Below, piece after piece: positions 14,981-25,233 of a stretch of 40,399 nucleotides of DNA; position 1 is the stretch's first letter; the number at the start of each line of letters is the position of its first letter. The stretch spans positions 1-40,399 of the forward strand of contig NZ_JAKGSG010000055.1 in NCBI RefSeq assembly GCF_021568775.1, read 5' to 3'. Source of the stretch: Antribacter soli (lineage in GTDB: Bacteria; Actinomycetota; Actinomycetes; Actinomycetales; Cellulomonadaceae). The notes under the pieces are model-generated. The model did not search any database. It worked only from the letters and a program-made list of their open reading frames with translations, and was not told the DNA's origin. A program made the translations under genes and the position numbers.

Positions 14981-15921
14981 CGATCCTGCCCCTTTCCGCT
15001 GGTCAGGTGTACGAACATGTCCTGGATCGCGACTGCGCCCACGGTTACTCCTGCGTCGGTTGCCGCGGCGCGCTCTTCGTCGTTCAGCGGACCGTCCACG
15101 GTGAGCTCCGTCGTCGGGCCGAGCCGCCGCTCGTGGAGCACGGTGCGGCCGGCGGAGGCACGTTCCACGTCCGCAGCCGGGCCGGTGAGCGTCGCGCCGC
15201 GGGCTCGCAGGTCGTCGGCCGGGCCCGTCACGAGCACGCGCCCGCGGTCGATCACGACCACGTCCTCGAAGAGCCGGTCGACCTCGTCGACCAGGTGGCT
15301 CGAGATGAGGACGGTCCGCGGGTGCTCCGCGTAGTCCGCGAGCAGCTCGTCGTAGAACGCGTACCGCGTGGGCGCGTCCATGCCGAGGTAGACCTCGTCG
15401 AAGATCGTCAGCGGCGCCCTGCCCGCCAGGCCGACCACCGCGCCCACCGCGGAGCGCTTGCCGCGGGAGAGCGCAGCGGGCTTCTTGCGGAGGTCCACCT
15501 CGAAGAGGTCGAGCAGGCGTGCCGCCAGGTCTGCGTCCCACTCGGGACGCATGTCCGCGTAGTACTTGAGCGTCTCCTTGACCGCCTCGTCACCGAAGAG
15601 GTCCCCGCTCTCCCGGACGAGCTGCACGCCGGAGGTGATCCACGTGTTCTCCCAGGGGTCCTCCATCGCACCCTCCGGACCCACGAGGACCGACCCGGAG
15701 GTGGGCCGGCGGAACGCCGCGAGCAGGGAGAGCATCGTGGTCTTCCCGGCGCCGTTGCGGCCGAGCACCCCGGTGATCACCCCGGGGCGGAGAGTGCAGG
15801 TGGCGTCCACCAGGGCCGTCGCAGGGTCCCGTGCGTCCACGAGGGACTGGTCCGCACGGGCCTTCGGGCGCCCGAAGCGGACGCCGACGCCGTCGAGCCG
15901 CGCGGCGAAGGGCGGAGTCAT
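14977..15921 (-). CDS. ABC transporter ATP-binding protein with degenerate signature
   Basis: A 314-residue ATPase. Walker A is GRNGAGKTTM and Walker B with D-loop is LTIFDEVYLGMDAPTR. The signature is LSRGKRSAVG instead of LSGGQ, and the switch histidine is in LISSHLVDEVDRL. This matches the YtrB-like ATPases found with short GntR regulators. The start ATG 15921 shares its A with the GntR stop (TGATG). A longer frame upstream covers the GntR gene and is not used. The ligand exported or sensed is unknown. Confidence 0.9.
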   Translation of the reverse strand: MTPPFAARLDGVGVRFGRPKARADQSLVDARDPATALVDATCTLRPGVITGVLGRNGAGKTTMLSLLAAFRRPTSGSVLVGPEGAMEDPWENTWITSGVQLVRESGDLFGDEAVKETLKYYADMRPEWDADLAARLLDLFEVDLRKKPAALSRGKRSAVGAVVGLAGRAPLTIFDEVYLGMDAPTRYAFYDELLADYAEHPRTVLISSHLVDEVDRLFEDVVVIDRGRVLVTGPADDLRARGATLTGPAADVERASAGRTVLHERRLGPTTELTVDGPLNDEERAAATDAGVTVGAVAIQDMFVHLTSGKGQDR

Positions 15922-16301
15922 CAGGAGTCCTCCTTGTCGGGGGCCGCCGGGGGCCGGCCCCACACGAAGTCGACGATCGCGCCGCGCGGGATGGACAGCA
16001 GGTCGGCCTGGAGGAGCGCCGGCCTCAGCACCTCGTCGAAGTACCTCGTCCGGTGTTCCTCCAGCAGCCGCTCGCGCGCCCCGACGGCGACGAACATGCC
16101 GAGCCCGCGCCGCTTGTAGAGCACGCCCTCGTCGACGAGCTGGCCGAACGCCTTCTGAGCCGTCGCGGGGTTGATCCGGAACGTGGTGGCGAACTGCGTG
16201 GTGGACATGACCTGTTCCTCCTCGCCGAGCTCGCCCGAGAGCACCTGCGCGCGGATCATCTGCGCGATCTGCACGTAGATGGGTTCAGGCCCGTCGAACA
16301 T
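15921..16301 (-). CDS. GntR family regulator, YtrA subfamily
   Basis: A short 126-residue GntR regulator. The N-terminal winged helix is clear: PIYVQIAQMIRAQVLSGEL, then the recognition segment TTFRINPATAQKAFGQLVDEGVLYKRRGLGMFV. Only about 50 residues follow, too few for a FadR or HutC ligand domain, which defines the YtrA subgroup. Members repress their own ABC operons and respond to cell-envelope antibiotics or other ligands. The palindrome at 16328-16353, 27 bases before the start, is the likely operator. It heads the operon 16301-12353. Confidence 0.92.
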   Translation of the reverse strand: MFDGPEPIYVQIAQMIRAQVLSGELGEEEQVMSTTQFATTFRINPATAQKAFGQLVDEGVLYKRRGLGMFVAVGARERLLEEHRTRYFDEVLRPALLQADLLSIPRGAIVDFVWGRPPAAPDKEDS

Positions 16302-16327
16302 GGTGCCGTCCCCACGGATTGGTTCGC

Positions 16328-16353
16328 TGGTTCATTACTCGACTAATGAACCA
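16328..16353 (-). promoter_or_regulatory. Palindromic operator of the GntR/ABC operon
   Basis: Perfect 10-bp arms TGGTTCATTA and TAATGAACCA stand around a 6-bp centre (CTCGAC), 27 bases before the GntR start. TAATGA in one arm could also serve as the -10 of the minus-strand promoter, so binding would block transcription. Perfect dyads of this size next to YtrA-type genes are normally their own operators. Confidence 0.7.
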
Positions 16354-16409
16354 CAGATCCACGGGTGCGCGCAAGAGCGGCGGGGTGACCACCTTGGCGA
16401 CACAAAGCA

Positions 16410-16450
16410 GCCGAGGTAGCTGCTCCGTCGGACGGAGCAGCTACCTCGGC
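16410..16450 (-). terminator. Terminator after asd
   Basis: A perfect 19-bp stem (GCCGAGGTAGCTGCTCCGT, 16410-16428, with 16432-16450) closes on a 3-nt loop. It lies 45 bases beyond the asd stop and isolates the lysC-asd operon from the GntR promoter. Confidence 0.9.
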
Positions 16451-16494
16451 CGGCGACTGGCCGGCTGTTTCAACGTGCCGGCTGTCTCGTGGGG

Positions 16495-18871
<2,377 letters not shown>

Positions 18872-19012
18872 GCTCGCTACCTATCTGTCGCCGGCCTCCG
18901 TCTCTCTCAACGGCCCGCCGGGTGCGTGTGCTTGCCTGTCGATGGTAAGCCGACCGCGGCGCAGAAGCGCACGGCCGTCCACAGCCCGGTCGCCGGGTGT
19001 GCACGAGCAGCG

Positions 19013-19786
19013 TCAGCGGCTCAGCACGTCCCAGCCCAGGCGGCAGATCAGCGCGCCCACGACCAGCACGAACACGACGCGCACGAAGCGCGAGCCCCGC
19101 GCCACGGCCATGCGGGCGCCGATGTACGCCCCGACCAGGTTGGCCGCCCCCATCCCGAGGCCCAGCCCCCACAGCACGGCACCGCTGGGCACGAAGTAGA
19201 GCAGCGCGCCCAGGTTGGTGGCGAAGTTCACGATCTTGGCGAGCGCGGAGGCCGGCAGGAACGAGTAGCCGAGCACGCTGACGAGCGAGATCACGAGGAA
19301 CGTCCCCGTGCCGGGCCCGAGCAGTCCGTCGTACGCGCCGATGACGAGGCCGATCATGGCGGCGATCCGCTTGTGCCCGTTGCCCACCCAGCGCAGGTCG
19401 TCGCGCGCCCCGAGCGACGGCTTGAGCACCGTCCACAGGAGCACGCCCACGAGCACCACGAGGATGATCGGCTTGAAGAGCTCGGCGGGGATGCGCGAGG
19501 CCAGCACCGCCCCGCCGAACGCGCCGAGGAGGGCCGCGACCGCCGTCGGACCGGCCGTGCGCAGGTCCGGGCCCACGCGCCGGTAGTAGGTGATGGCGCT
19601 GGTCGAGGTCCCCATGATGCTCGCCAGCTTGTTCGTCGCCAGCGCCTGGATCGGGCTGATGCCCGGGACGAGCAGCAGCGCCGGGAGCTGGATGAGCCCA
19701 CCGCCGCCCACCACGGCGTCGACCCAGCCGGCCGCGAGGCCGGCCAGGAGCAGAAGGGCGATCGTGAGGGCGTCGAGCTCGAGCAC
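19013..19786 (-). CDS. TSUP (TauE/SafE) family sulfite or organic-anion exporter
   Basis: A 257-residue membrane permease with seven to eight hydrophobic segments. [26 protein letters not shown] is the first TSUP repeat (G-WxDAxxGGGGLIxxPxLL), and [23 protein letters not shown] the second (Y-D-GxxGPGTGTF). [18 protein letters not shown] is another family block. Such proteins export sulfite, sulfoacetate or related anions. GTG 19786 follows GAGACT and six bases, a leaderless layout, and is the only start that gives the usual family length. It is divergent from recR across a 100-base gap. Confidence 0.9.
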   Translation of the reverse strand: MLELDALTIALLLLAGLAAGWVDAVVGGGGLIQLPALLLVPGISPIQALATNKLASIMGTSTSAITYYRRVGPDLRTAGPTAVAALLGAFGGAVLASRIPAELFKPIILVVLVGVLLWTVLKPSLGARDDLRWVGNGHKRIAAMIGLVIGAYDGLLGPGTGTFLVISLVSVLGYSFLPASALAKIVNFATNLGALLYFVPSGAVLWGLGLGMGAANLVGAYIGARMAVARGSRFVRVVFVLVVGALICRLGWDVLSR

Positions 19787-19886
19787 GGGTGCAGTCTCCC
19801 CCACACGGCACCTGTCCGACGCCGGAGCCCTCGCGGGTGCACCGTCTCCCCTCGGGATGTGGGTGGCGGGGCCTAGGCTGGCTCCC

Positions 19887-20486
19887 GTGTACGAAGGCGC
19901 GGTCCAGGACCTGATCGACGAGCTCGGCCGGCTTCCCGGCGTGGGCCCCAAGAGCGCGCAGCGGATCGCGTTCCACCTGCTCGCCGCGGACGCGCACGAC
20001 GTGAAGCGCCTCGTGGACGCGCTGACGGAGGTCAAGGCGCGCGTGCGGTTCTGCGAGCTGTGCGGCAACGTCGCCGAGGCGGAGCGGTGCCGCATCTGTG
20101 CGGACCCGCGCCGCAGCGACGACGTCGTGTGCGTCGTGGAGGAGCCGAAGGACGTCGTCGCGATCGAGCGCACCCGTGAGTTCCGGGGGCGGTACCACGT
20201 GCTCGGCGGCGCCATCAACCCGATCGAGAACGTCGGCCCGGACGATCTGCGGATCAAGGAGCTCATGGCGCGCCTCGCGGACGGCACGGTGCAGGAGGTC
20301 ATCCTCGCCACGGACCCCAACATCGAGGGCGAGGCGACGGCGAGCTATCTTGCCCGACTGATCGCGCCCATGGGTATCACAGTCTCGCGGCTGGCCTCTG
20401 GCCTGCCGGTCGGGGGAGACTTGGAGTACGCCGACGAGGTGACCCTCGGGCGGGCGTTCGAGGGCCGGCGAGTAGTCGGCGGCTGA
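19887..20486 (+). CDS. recR: Recombination mediator protein RecR
   Basis: RecR works with RecO and RecF in loading RecA on gapped DNA. Its 199 residues match the normal length. The helix-hairpin-helix [24 protein letters not shown] is at the N-terminus, and the C4 zinc finger [16 protein letters not shown] at about 56-71 follows. [16 protein letters not shown] starts the Toprim domain, with [15 protein letters not shown] as its second block. GTG 19887 stands seven bases after TAGGCT, a leaderless layout. In other actinobacteria recR follows dnaX and ybaB; here dnaX is 12 kb away on the other strand and no ybaB is seen. Confidence 0.97.
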   Translation: MYEGAVQDLIDELGRLPGVGPKSAQRIAFHLLAADAHDVKRLVDALTEVKARVRFCELCGNVAEAERCRICADPRRSDDVVCVVEEPKDVVAIERTREFRGRYHVLGGAINPIENVGPDDLRIKELMARLADGTVQEVILATDPNIEGEATASYLARLIAPMGITVSRLASGLPVGGDLEYADEVTLGRAFEGRRVVGG

Positions 20487-20561
20487 GGACGCCGCACGCG
20501 CACGCACGACGCACGGCAGGCCCAGCCGGGGCCCGCCGGCACGGAGAGGTGGGTGGGTCGC

Positions 20562-21131
20562 ATGGGTGAGATCAGCCGGGACTCGGACCTCCGCGAGGTC
20601 GCGGACCAGATGTCGGCGCAGGCGCGGACGTTCCTGTCGACGGTCACGCAGGTGGCCTCCGGCGCGATGCCCGGGGCCGAGCTGTCGCTGCTGGTCCTGG
20701 CGACGTCGGACCTGCTCGCGGCAGGCGCCCGGCTGGCGGCGATCGTCGACGTGGTGCCGATGGAGCGGTTCGAGCCCGACGCCGGCCCCGACACCGACCT
20801 CGACCCGCTGCGCGAGGCGCTGGCCCGCATGTTCGACGGGTTCGACGAGTACACCGAGGTGGTCGACCCGGTGATCTCCCCCGAGGTGGAGCGCGCCTCG
20901 ATCTCCGGCGAGCTGGCGTGCGTGGCCGAGGCGATGGCGAAGGGCCTGCAGCACCACGACGGCGGGCACGAGCTCGAGGCCCTCTGGTGGTGGCAGTTCT
21001 CCTACTTCTCGCTGTGGGGCGAGCGCGCCGCGTCCGTGCTCAGGGCGGTGCAGACCGTCCTGGCGCACCTGCGCCTGGACGTGGAGGACGACGTCGCCAC
21101 CGAGGCGGAGTACGACGCCCTCCACGCCTGA
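20562..21131 (+). CDS. DUF5063 family protein
   Basis: An acidic, mostly helical protein of 189 residues. The C-terminal segment ELEALWWWQFSYFSLWGERAASVLRAVQ is characteristic of actinobacterial DUF5063 proteins found next to recR. The function is unknown. ATG 20562 is used; a GTG at 20553 in frame is possible, with GGAGAGG just upstream. It follows recR on the same strand at 75 bases and probably shares its transcript. A hairpin overlaps its stop codon. Confidence 0.8.
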   Translation: MGEISRDSDLREVADQMSAQARTFLSTVTQVASGAMPGAELSLLVLATSDLLAAGARLAAIVDVVPMERFEPDAGPDTDLDPLREALARMFDGFDEYTEVVDPVISPEVERASISGELACVAEAMAKGLQHHDGGHELEALWWWQFSYFSLWGERAASVLRAVQTVLAHLRLDVEDDVATEAEYDALHA

Positions 21132-21141
21132 GCCTCAGGCG
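21125..21141 (+). terminator. Short hairpin at the end of the DUF5063 gene
   Basis: CGCCTGA pairs with TCAGGCG around a 3-nt loop and includes the stop codon. It is short and has no U-tract, so its termination strength is uncertain; the convergent permease ends 26 bases further on. Confidence 0.45.
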
Positions 21142-21166
21142 GGCACCTCATAAGGCCTGACGACGC

Positions 21167-22312
21167 CTACGCGACGCGGGTGTCCCGCGGCAGCGTGTCG
21201 TACGGGATGCGCAGGCGGTTCACCGCGATCACGACGCCGCCCGCTGCGAGGAGCAGCTGGAGACCGAGGCCCCACGGCCACACGAGCGCGTCGGTCGGCT
21301 CGACCTCCTCGACCGGCGACGCGGCCGCCGCGTCCTCGCCGTACCAGCTGCAGTAGTCCTGCTCGGGGGCGGGACCGGTGCGCGCGTACCGGACGCCGTA
21401 CTGGAGCATCGCGAGGATGTTCGCCTCCTCCGCCATCTGCTCCGGGTCGTCGCCGAGCGGCTGGGCGTCGGCCACGACGACGAACGGGTTGGGCGCGAGC
21501 AGCCACCAGGTGCGCTCGCTGTGCCACACGCCGATCCTCTCCGTGGTCCACTCGCAGGCGGGCGGCTCGGTGTCCTCCCACGAGTAGGTGGGGGGCACGT
21601 TCCAGACCCGCACCTCCTCCTCTGTCGTGGTGACGGGCACGAGCAGCCCGAACACGATCGGCAGCACGACGGTGAGGGAGCCGATCGTCAGGTAGGTGAG
21701 CACGGCGGACCCGGAGGTCTTGGAGACGAGGGCCGAGAAGCCGAGCCCGATCGCGCACACCACCCCCAGGACCACCGCGAGCATCAGCAGCGTCGTCACG
21801 AGCGACAGCGGGTCGACGCCGCCCGCCAGCAGCGCCCACAGGATGAACGGCACGCTCACCACGAGGAAGGCGAGCGCCGCCGCCCACGCGGCGAGCAGCT
21901 TGCCGAGGACGATCTCCGCGGGGGACAGCAGGGTGACCTGCAGTGTCGCGAGGGTCCCGGCGTTCCGGTCGCCGTTGATCGACGCCGCGCTCAGCGTCGG
22001 CGCGACGAGCAGGCCGAGGAACAGCACGAAGCACACCACGATGCTGTAGATGGTGCCGCCGTACGGGTCCTCGTCCTGCGGGTACGCCGAGGTCATGGTG
22101 CTGAACGCACCCGTCGTCAGCAGGGTGATCCCGCCGATCACGAGGAACCAGACCACGAGCGCGGTCTTCCACCGGGTCGACCGGATGCGCTGGCGCAGCT
22201 CGAGTCGCGCCACGGTCCGCAGACCCTCGAACGACACGGCCCAGGTGCCGCGACCGGCCGGGGCGGCCGGTCCGGCGTCGGGCGCCGCAGGCGTTTCCAC
22301 AGTGACGCTCAT
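21167..22312 (-). CDS. ABC transporter permease (NatB/ABC-2 type)
   Basis: A 381-residue membrane protein with six hydrophobic segments, for example VVWFLVIGGITLLTTGAF, IVVCFVLFLGLLVAPTLSAA, LLMLAVVLGVVCAIGLGFSAL and LTIGSLTVVLPIVFGLLVPV. An extracellular loop of about 90 residues between the fifth and last helices carries four Trp and two Cys. SINGDRNAGTLATLQVTLLSPAEIVLGKLLAAW is the ABC-2 exporter block. The substrate is unknown. ATG 22312 overlaps the stop of the ATPase (ATGA). Confidence 0.88.
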   Translation of the reverse strand: MSVTVETPAAPDAGPAAPAGRGTWAVSFEGLRTVARLELRQRIRSTRWKTALVVWFLVIGGITLLTTGAFSTMTSAYPQDEDPYGGTIYSIVVCFVLFLGLLVAPTLSAASINGDRNAGTLATLQVTLLSPAEIVLGKLLAAWAAALAFLVVSVPFILWALLAGGVDPLSLVTTLLMLAVVLGVVCAIGLGFSALVSKTSGSAVLTYLTIGSLTVVLPIVFGLLVPVTTTEEEVRVWNVPPTYSWEDTEPPACEWTTERIGVWHSERTWWLLAPNPFVVVADAQPLGDDPEQMAEEANILAMLQYGVRYARTGPAPEQDYCSWYGEDAAAASPVEEVEPTDALVWPWGLGLQLLLAAGGVVIAVNRLRIPYDTLPRDTRVA

Positions 22313-23229
22313 CGCCGCTCCTCCTCCAGGGCCAGGTAGGTCTGCTCGAGCACGCCCCCGGCGGGGGCGAGGCTCACCACGGGGACGTCCGCCTCGACCG
22401 CGGACCGCAGGAGCGCCGCGGCCGCGGCCTCGCCCCTGAGGTCCACCAGGACGCCGCCCGTGGGGTCCGGCTCGTAGGCCGTCTCCGACGACTCCAGCCA
22501 GGCGATCAGGGCAGCCGGGTCGAGCGCCAGCATGCGCCACTGCCGGGGCTCGTCGCCGCCCGTCACGGACTGCGTGGCGACGGTGCGGCCCTTCGAGATG
22601 AACACGGCGTCGTCGGCCATCTCGTCCAGCTCGGTGAGCACGTGCGACGACACCAGGATCGTCTTGCCCGACGCCGCAAGATCGCGCACCAGGACCCGTA
22701 GGTCGACGCGCGAGCGAGGGTCCAGCCCAGACGCCGGCTCGTCGAGGAGCAGCACGTCCGGGTCGTGGACCAGGGCACGCGCCAGGCCGAGGCGCTGCTT
22801 CTGTCCGCGGGACAGCACGTGCGCCGGCGCGTCGGCGAGATCCTGAAGGTGGACGAGCGCAAGGAGCTCCGACGCGCGCGCCTCCCCCGCCGCCCGGTCG
22901 AGGCGGTAGGCCGCGGCGACGGTCGTCAGGACCTCGCGCGCCGTGAGGGAGTCCCACGTGCCGAAGACGTCCGGCATCCAGCCCGTGCGGGCCCGCGCCG
23001 CGTAGCTCTCCGTCACCGGGTCGAAGCCCGCCACGCGCACCGTGCCGCCGTCCGGCCTGAGCAGACCCGCGAGCATGAGCAGAAGGGTCGTCTTGCCCGA
23101 CCCGTTGGGCCCGATGAGAGCGGTGACGCGACCCGGTTCAGCAACCAGGTCGACGTCGGCCACCGCATGCACCGTGCCGAAAGAACGCCGCACGCCGTCC
23201 GCGCGGATACCACCACTGTCGGTGACCAT
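22309..23229 (-). CDS. ABC transporter ATP-binding protein
   Basis: A 306-residue ATPase. GPNGSGKTTLLLMLAGLLRP is the Walker A region, LSRGQKQRLGLARALVH the signature and VLLLDEPASGLDPRSR the Walker B. LVSSHVLTELDEM has the switch histidine. The signature has Arg in place of the first Gly. ATG 23229 follows TACGCT and six bases, so the message is probably leaderless. It forms an exporter with the permease that follows. The in-frame residues upstream (MTRRSSRG...) are not used. Confidence 0.92.
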   Translation of the reverse strand: MVTDSGGIRADGVRRSFGTVHAVADVDLVAEPGRVTALIGPNGSGKTTLLLMLAGLLRPDGGTVRVAGFDPVTESYAARARTGWMPDVFGTWDSLTAREVLTTVAAAYRLDRAAGEARASELLALVHLQDLADAPAHVLSRGQKQRLGLARALVHDPDVLLLDEPASGLDPRSRVDLRVLVRDLAASGKTILVSSHVLTELDEMADDAVFISKGRTVATQSVTGGDEPRQWRMLALDPAALIAWLESSETAYEPDPTGGVLVDLRGEAAAAALLRSAVEADVPVVSLAPAGGVLEQTYLALEEERR

Positions 23230-23317
23230 GCGGCGAGCGTATCGGCAGGTCACCAGGCGGTCCGTCCACCCGCGGGATGATCTTCGCGTCATACCCCGAG
23301 GTGACTCGGGCGTCGCG

Positions 23318-24376
23318 TCATACCCCCAGCCGGGTCAGGTCCTCGTCGAGCAGCCGCGTCACCAGCTCGCGCCGCCGGTCCGCGTCAGGTCCGGTCATCC
23401 CGCGGCTCGGCATCTCCACCGTCATGAGCACGTGCAGCCACACGCGGTACAGGGCGAGGCGGGTGCGGGCGCCGTCGTCGAGCACGAGTGGCGCGCCCGA
23501 GGCCTCCGCGTACCCGGCGAGCACCGGGTGCTCGGGCTCGTCCTCGATCCGGCGGAACAGGGCCGGGGAGACGAGGTCGACGAGCGGGTCGCCGAACAGG
23601 TACCGCTCGCCGTCCACCAGCCCCGTCATCCGGTGCTCGCCCGCGGCGTCCCCGGACCGGGCCGGCGACGCCAGGACGTTGCCGTCCCACAGGTCGAAGT
23701 GCAGCAGCGCGGGCCGGGTCGCCTCGTCGAGCACAGCGCCGTGCCGGTCCAGCGCCGCCTCGACGCGCCGCGCCGGAAGGTGGGCCGGCGGGAGAGCCCA
23801 CCGGCCGGCGTCGTCCATCAGCGACGCGAGGATCGCTGTGAACGCCGCCCGCCACGTGGTGCCGTGCGGGCGCGGTCCGTCGTAGCCGAACCGGTCCCCC
23901 GTGATCTCGTGGACCGCGTGCAGCGCCGCACCGACGTCGTGCCGGACGCGGCCGCCCACTCCGGCGGGCAGGTCGGGCAGGGGAGTTCCCGGCAGGAACG
24001 TGGTGAGGACCCAGTCGCCCTCGACGCCGCCGCCGCGGCCCTGCCGCACCACGCGCGGCACCGGCACGGCGGGCGCGCCCACCGCGACGAGCCGCAGGTA
24101 CTCCGCCTCGGCCGGGATCATCCCGGCCTCGTAGGTCAGGAGCGGCGTGCCGGACGGCGGCCCGGCCTTGAGCACGAGGGTCGTGGCGGAGCCGACGCCG
24201 GCCGGACCGTCGGGGAGGTCCAGGACGTCAACCGGCTCCGCGAGGTCGACCCGCCACACCGCGGCGAACCCGCCACCGCCGAGCTCGGCGGAGCGGATCA
24301 CGTCGACCCCCGTGGCGGCCAGGACCAGCCCGGCGACCTGGTCCGGGCGAAGCTGCTGCTGGGTTGGACTGCGCAT
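23318..24376 (-). CDS. Phosphotransferase family protein (APH)
   Basis: A 352-residue kinase-like protein. The catalytic loop is LLHFDLWDGNVL (H-x-D-x4-N pattern), and VDGERYLFGDPLVDLV gives the metal-binding Asp region, slightly altered from the usual IDxE. Residues 44-90 form the N-lobe. Such proteins phosphorylate antibiotics, choline, homoserine or fructosamine; the substrate is unknown here. The start ATG 24376 follows CACGAT and six bases. The gene is divergent from the ECF42-type operon. CGCGTCATACCCC occurs twice around its stop codon, without an evident role. Confidence 0.85.
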   Translation of the reverse strand: MRSPTQQQLRPDQVAGLVLAATGVDVIRSAELGGGGFAAVWRVDLAEPVDVLDLPDGPAGVGSATTLVLKAGPPSGTPLLTYEAGMIPAEAEYLRLVAVGAPAVPVPRVVRQGRGGGVEGDWVLTTFLPGTPLPDLPAGVGGRVRHDVGAALHAVHEITGDRFGYDGPRPHGTTWRAAFTAILASLMDDAGRWALPPAHLPARRVEAALDRHGAVLDEATRPALLHFDLWDGNVLASPARSGDAAGEHRMTGLVDGERYLFGDPLVDLVSPALFRRIEDEPEHPVLAGYAEASGAPLVLDDGARTRLALYRVWLHVLMTVEMPSRGMTGPDADRRRELVTRLLDEDLTRLGV

Positions 24377-24391
24377 CGCCCTATCGTGCCC

Positions 24392-24417
24392 TGTCGATTT
24401 TCCGCTCCTCGCGCGTC
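24392..24417 (+). promoter_or_regulatory. ECF42-type promoter (TGTCGA-N16-CGTC)
   Basis: TGTCGA at 24392-24397 and CGTC at 24414-24417, 16 bases apart, match the target motif reported for ECF42 sigma factors (TGTCGA at -35, CGA/TC at -10). It lies 64 bases before the DGPF/sigma operon, whose last gene is such a sigma factor, so autoregulation is likely. Confidence 0.7.
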
Positions 24418-24480
24418 ATCGTGGTGAGGGCCGACCGGTCCTCGTGATCACCGGAGCAACCGTCACCGAGGAGACGAACG

Positions 24481-24879
24481 ATGAGCACGGAATACATGGT
24501 CCTGCTGCCGTCCGTGGAGCAGAGCTGGCTGGACGCGACGCCCGAGCAGAAGGCCGCCGTCTACGACCGCCACCGCGAGTTCATGGGGATGCTCGCGCAG
24601 CGGGGGCACACGATGACCGGCGGGTCCGAGCTGGCGCACTCGTCGGGCAGCAAGGTGGTGCACGCCGACGGCAGCGTGACCGACGGCCCCTACGCCGAGA
24701 CGGTGGAGCAGCTCAGCGGCTTCTACCTGATCCGCACCGACGACCTCGACGACCTGCTGCAGGTGGTCGCGGTCCTCGCCGACGCCGAAGGCCCCGTCGA
24801 GGTGCGCGAGTGCCTCGACCAGCCCGCGTCCGACACCGACGCGGACGCCGCCCCGGCCGAGGCCGAGGTGATCGCATGA
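24481..24879 (+). CDS. DGPF/YCII family protein (first copy)
   Basis: A 132-residue YCII-fold protein. MSTEYMVLLPSVEQSW begins the fold and DGPYAETVEQLSGFYLIRTDDLDDL is the DGPF motif region (Asp-Gly-Pro-Tyr here). The last 20 residues form an acidic Ala-rich tail. The biochemical role of these dimeric alpha/beta-barrel proteins is not settled; they are consistently encoded next to ECF42 sigma factors. ATG 24481 follows GAGGAGACGA. The stop overlaps the next start by ATGA. Confidence 0.9.
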   Translation: MSTEYMVLLPSVEQSWLDATPEQKAAVYDRHREFMGMLAQRGHTMTGGSELAHSSGSKVVHADGSVTDGPYAETVEQLSGFYLIRTDDLDDLLQVVAVLADAEGPVEVRECLDQPASDTDADAAPAEAEVIA

Positions 24880-25232
24880 AGTACCTGGCGCTGCTCGCGT
24901 ACGAGCCGACCGTCTGGGACGAGGCGTCCGAGGAGACCCGTCAGGCCTACCACCAGGCACACCTCGACTTCCACAAGGCCGTCGCGGAGCGTGCGACGCT
25001 CCTCGCGGGCGAGGCGCTCGCGGACGTCGACGCCGCCACGACCATGCGACACGTCGACGGGCAGGTCGCCCTCACGGACGGGCCGTTCGCGGAGACGGTG
25101 GAGCAGATCGGCGGGTTCTACCTCGTCGACGCGCCCGACCTCGACGTCATGACGGACCTGTGCGCGCTGCTGCCCACGGCGTACGCGATCGAGATCCGCC
25201 CCGTCGTCACGATCGAAGGTTTCGAGAGCTGA
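24876..25232 (+). CDS. DGPF/YCII family protein (second copy)
   Basis: A 118-residue paralogue of the previous gene. MKYLALLAYEP starts the fold, and DGPFAETVEQIGGFYLVDAPDLD is the canonical DGPF block. It is joined to the upstream gene by a 4-nt overlap and to the sigma factor by a one-base gap, so all three are co-translated. The tandem pair could form a heterodimer. Confidence 0.92.
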   Translation: MKYLALLAYEPTVWDEASEETRQAYHQAHLDFHKAVAERATLLAGEALADVDAATTMRHVDGQVALTDGPFAETVEQIGGFYLVDAPDLDVMTDLCALLPTAYAIEIRPVVTIEGFES

Positions 25233-25233
25233 C

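Noticed and set aside
18872-19012. Lysine riboswitch or leader peptide before lysC
   Set aside because: The gap is too short for a lysine riboswitch, and no Lys-, Thr- or Met-rich small ORF is present.
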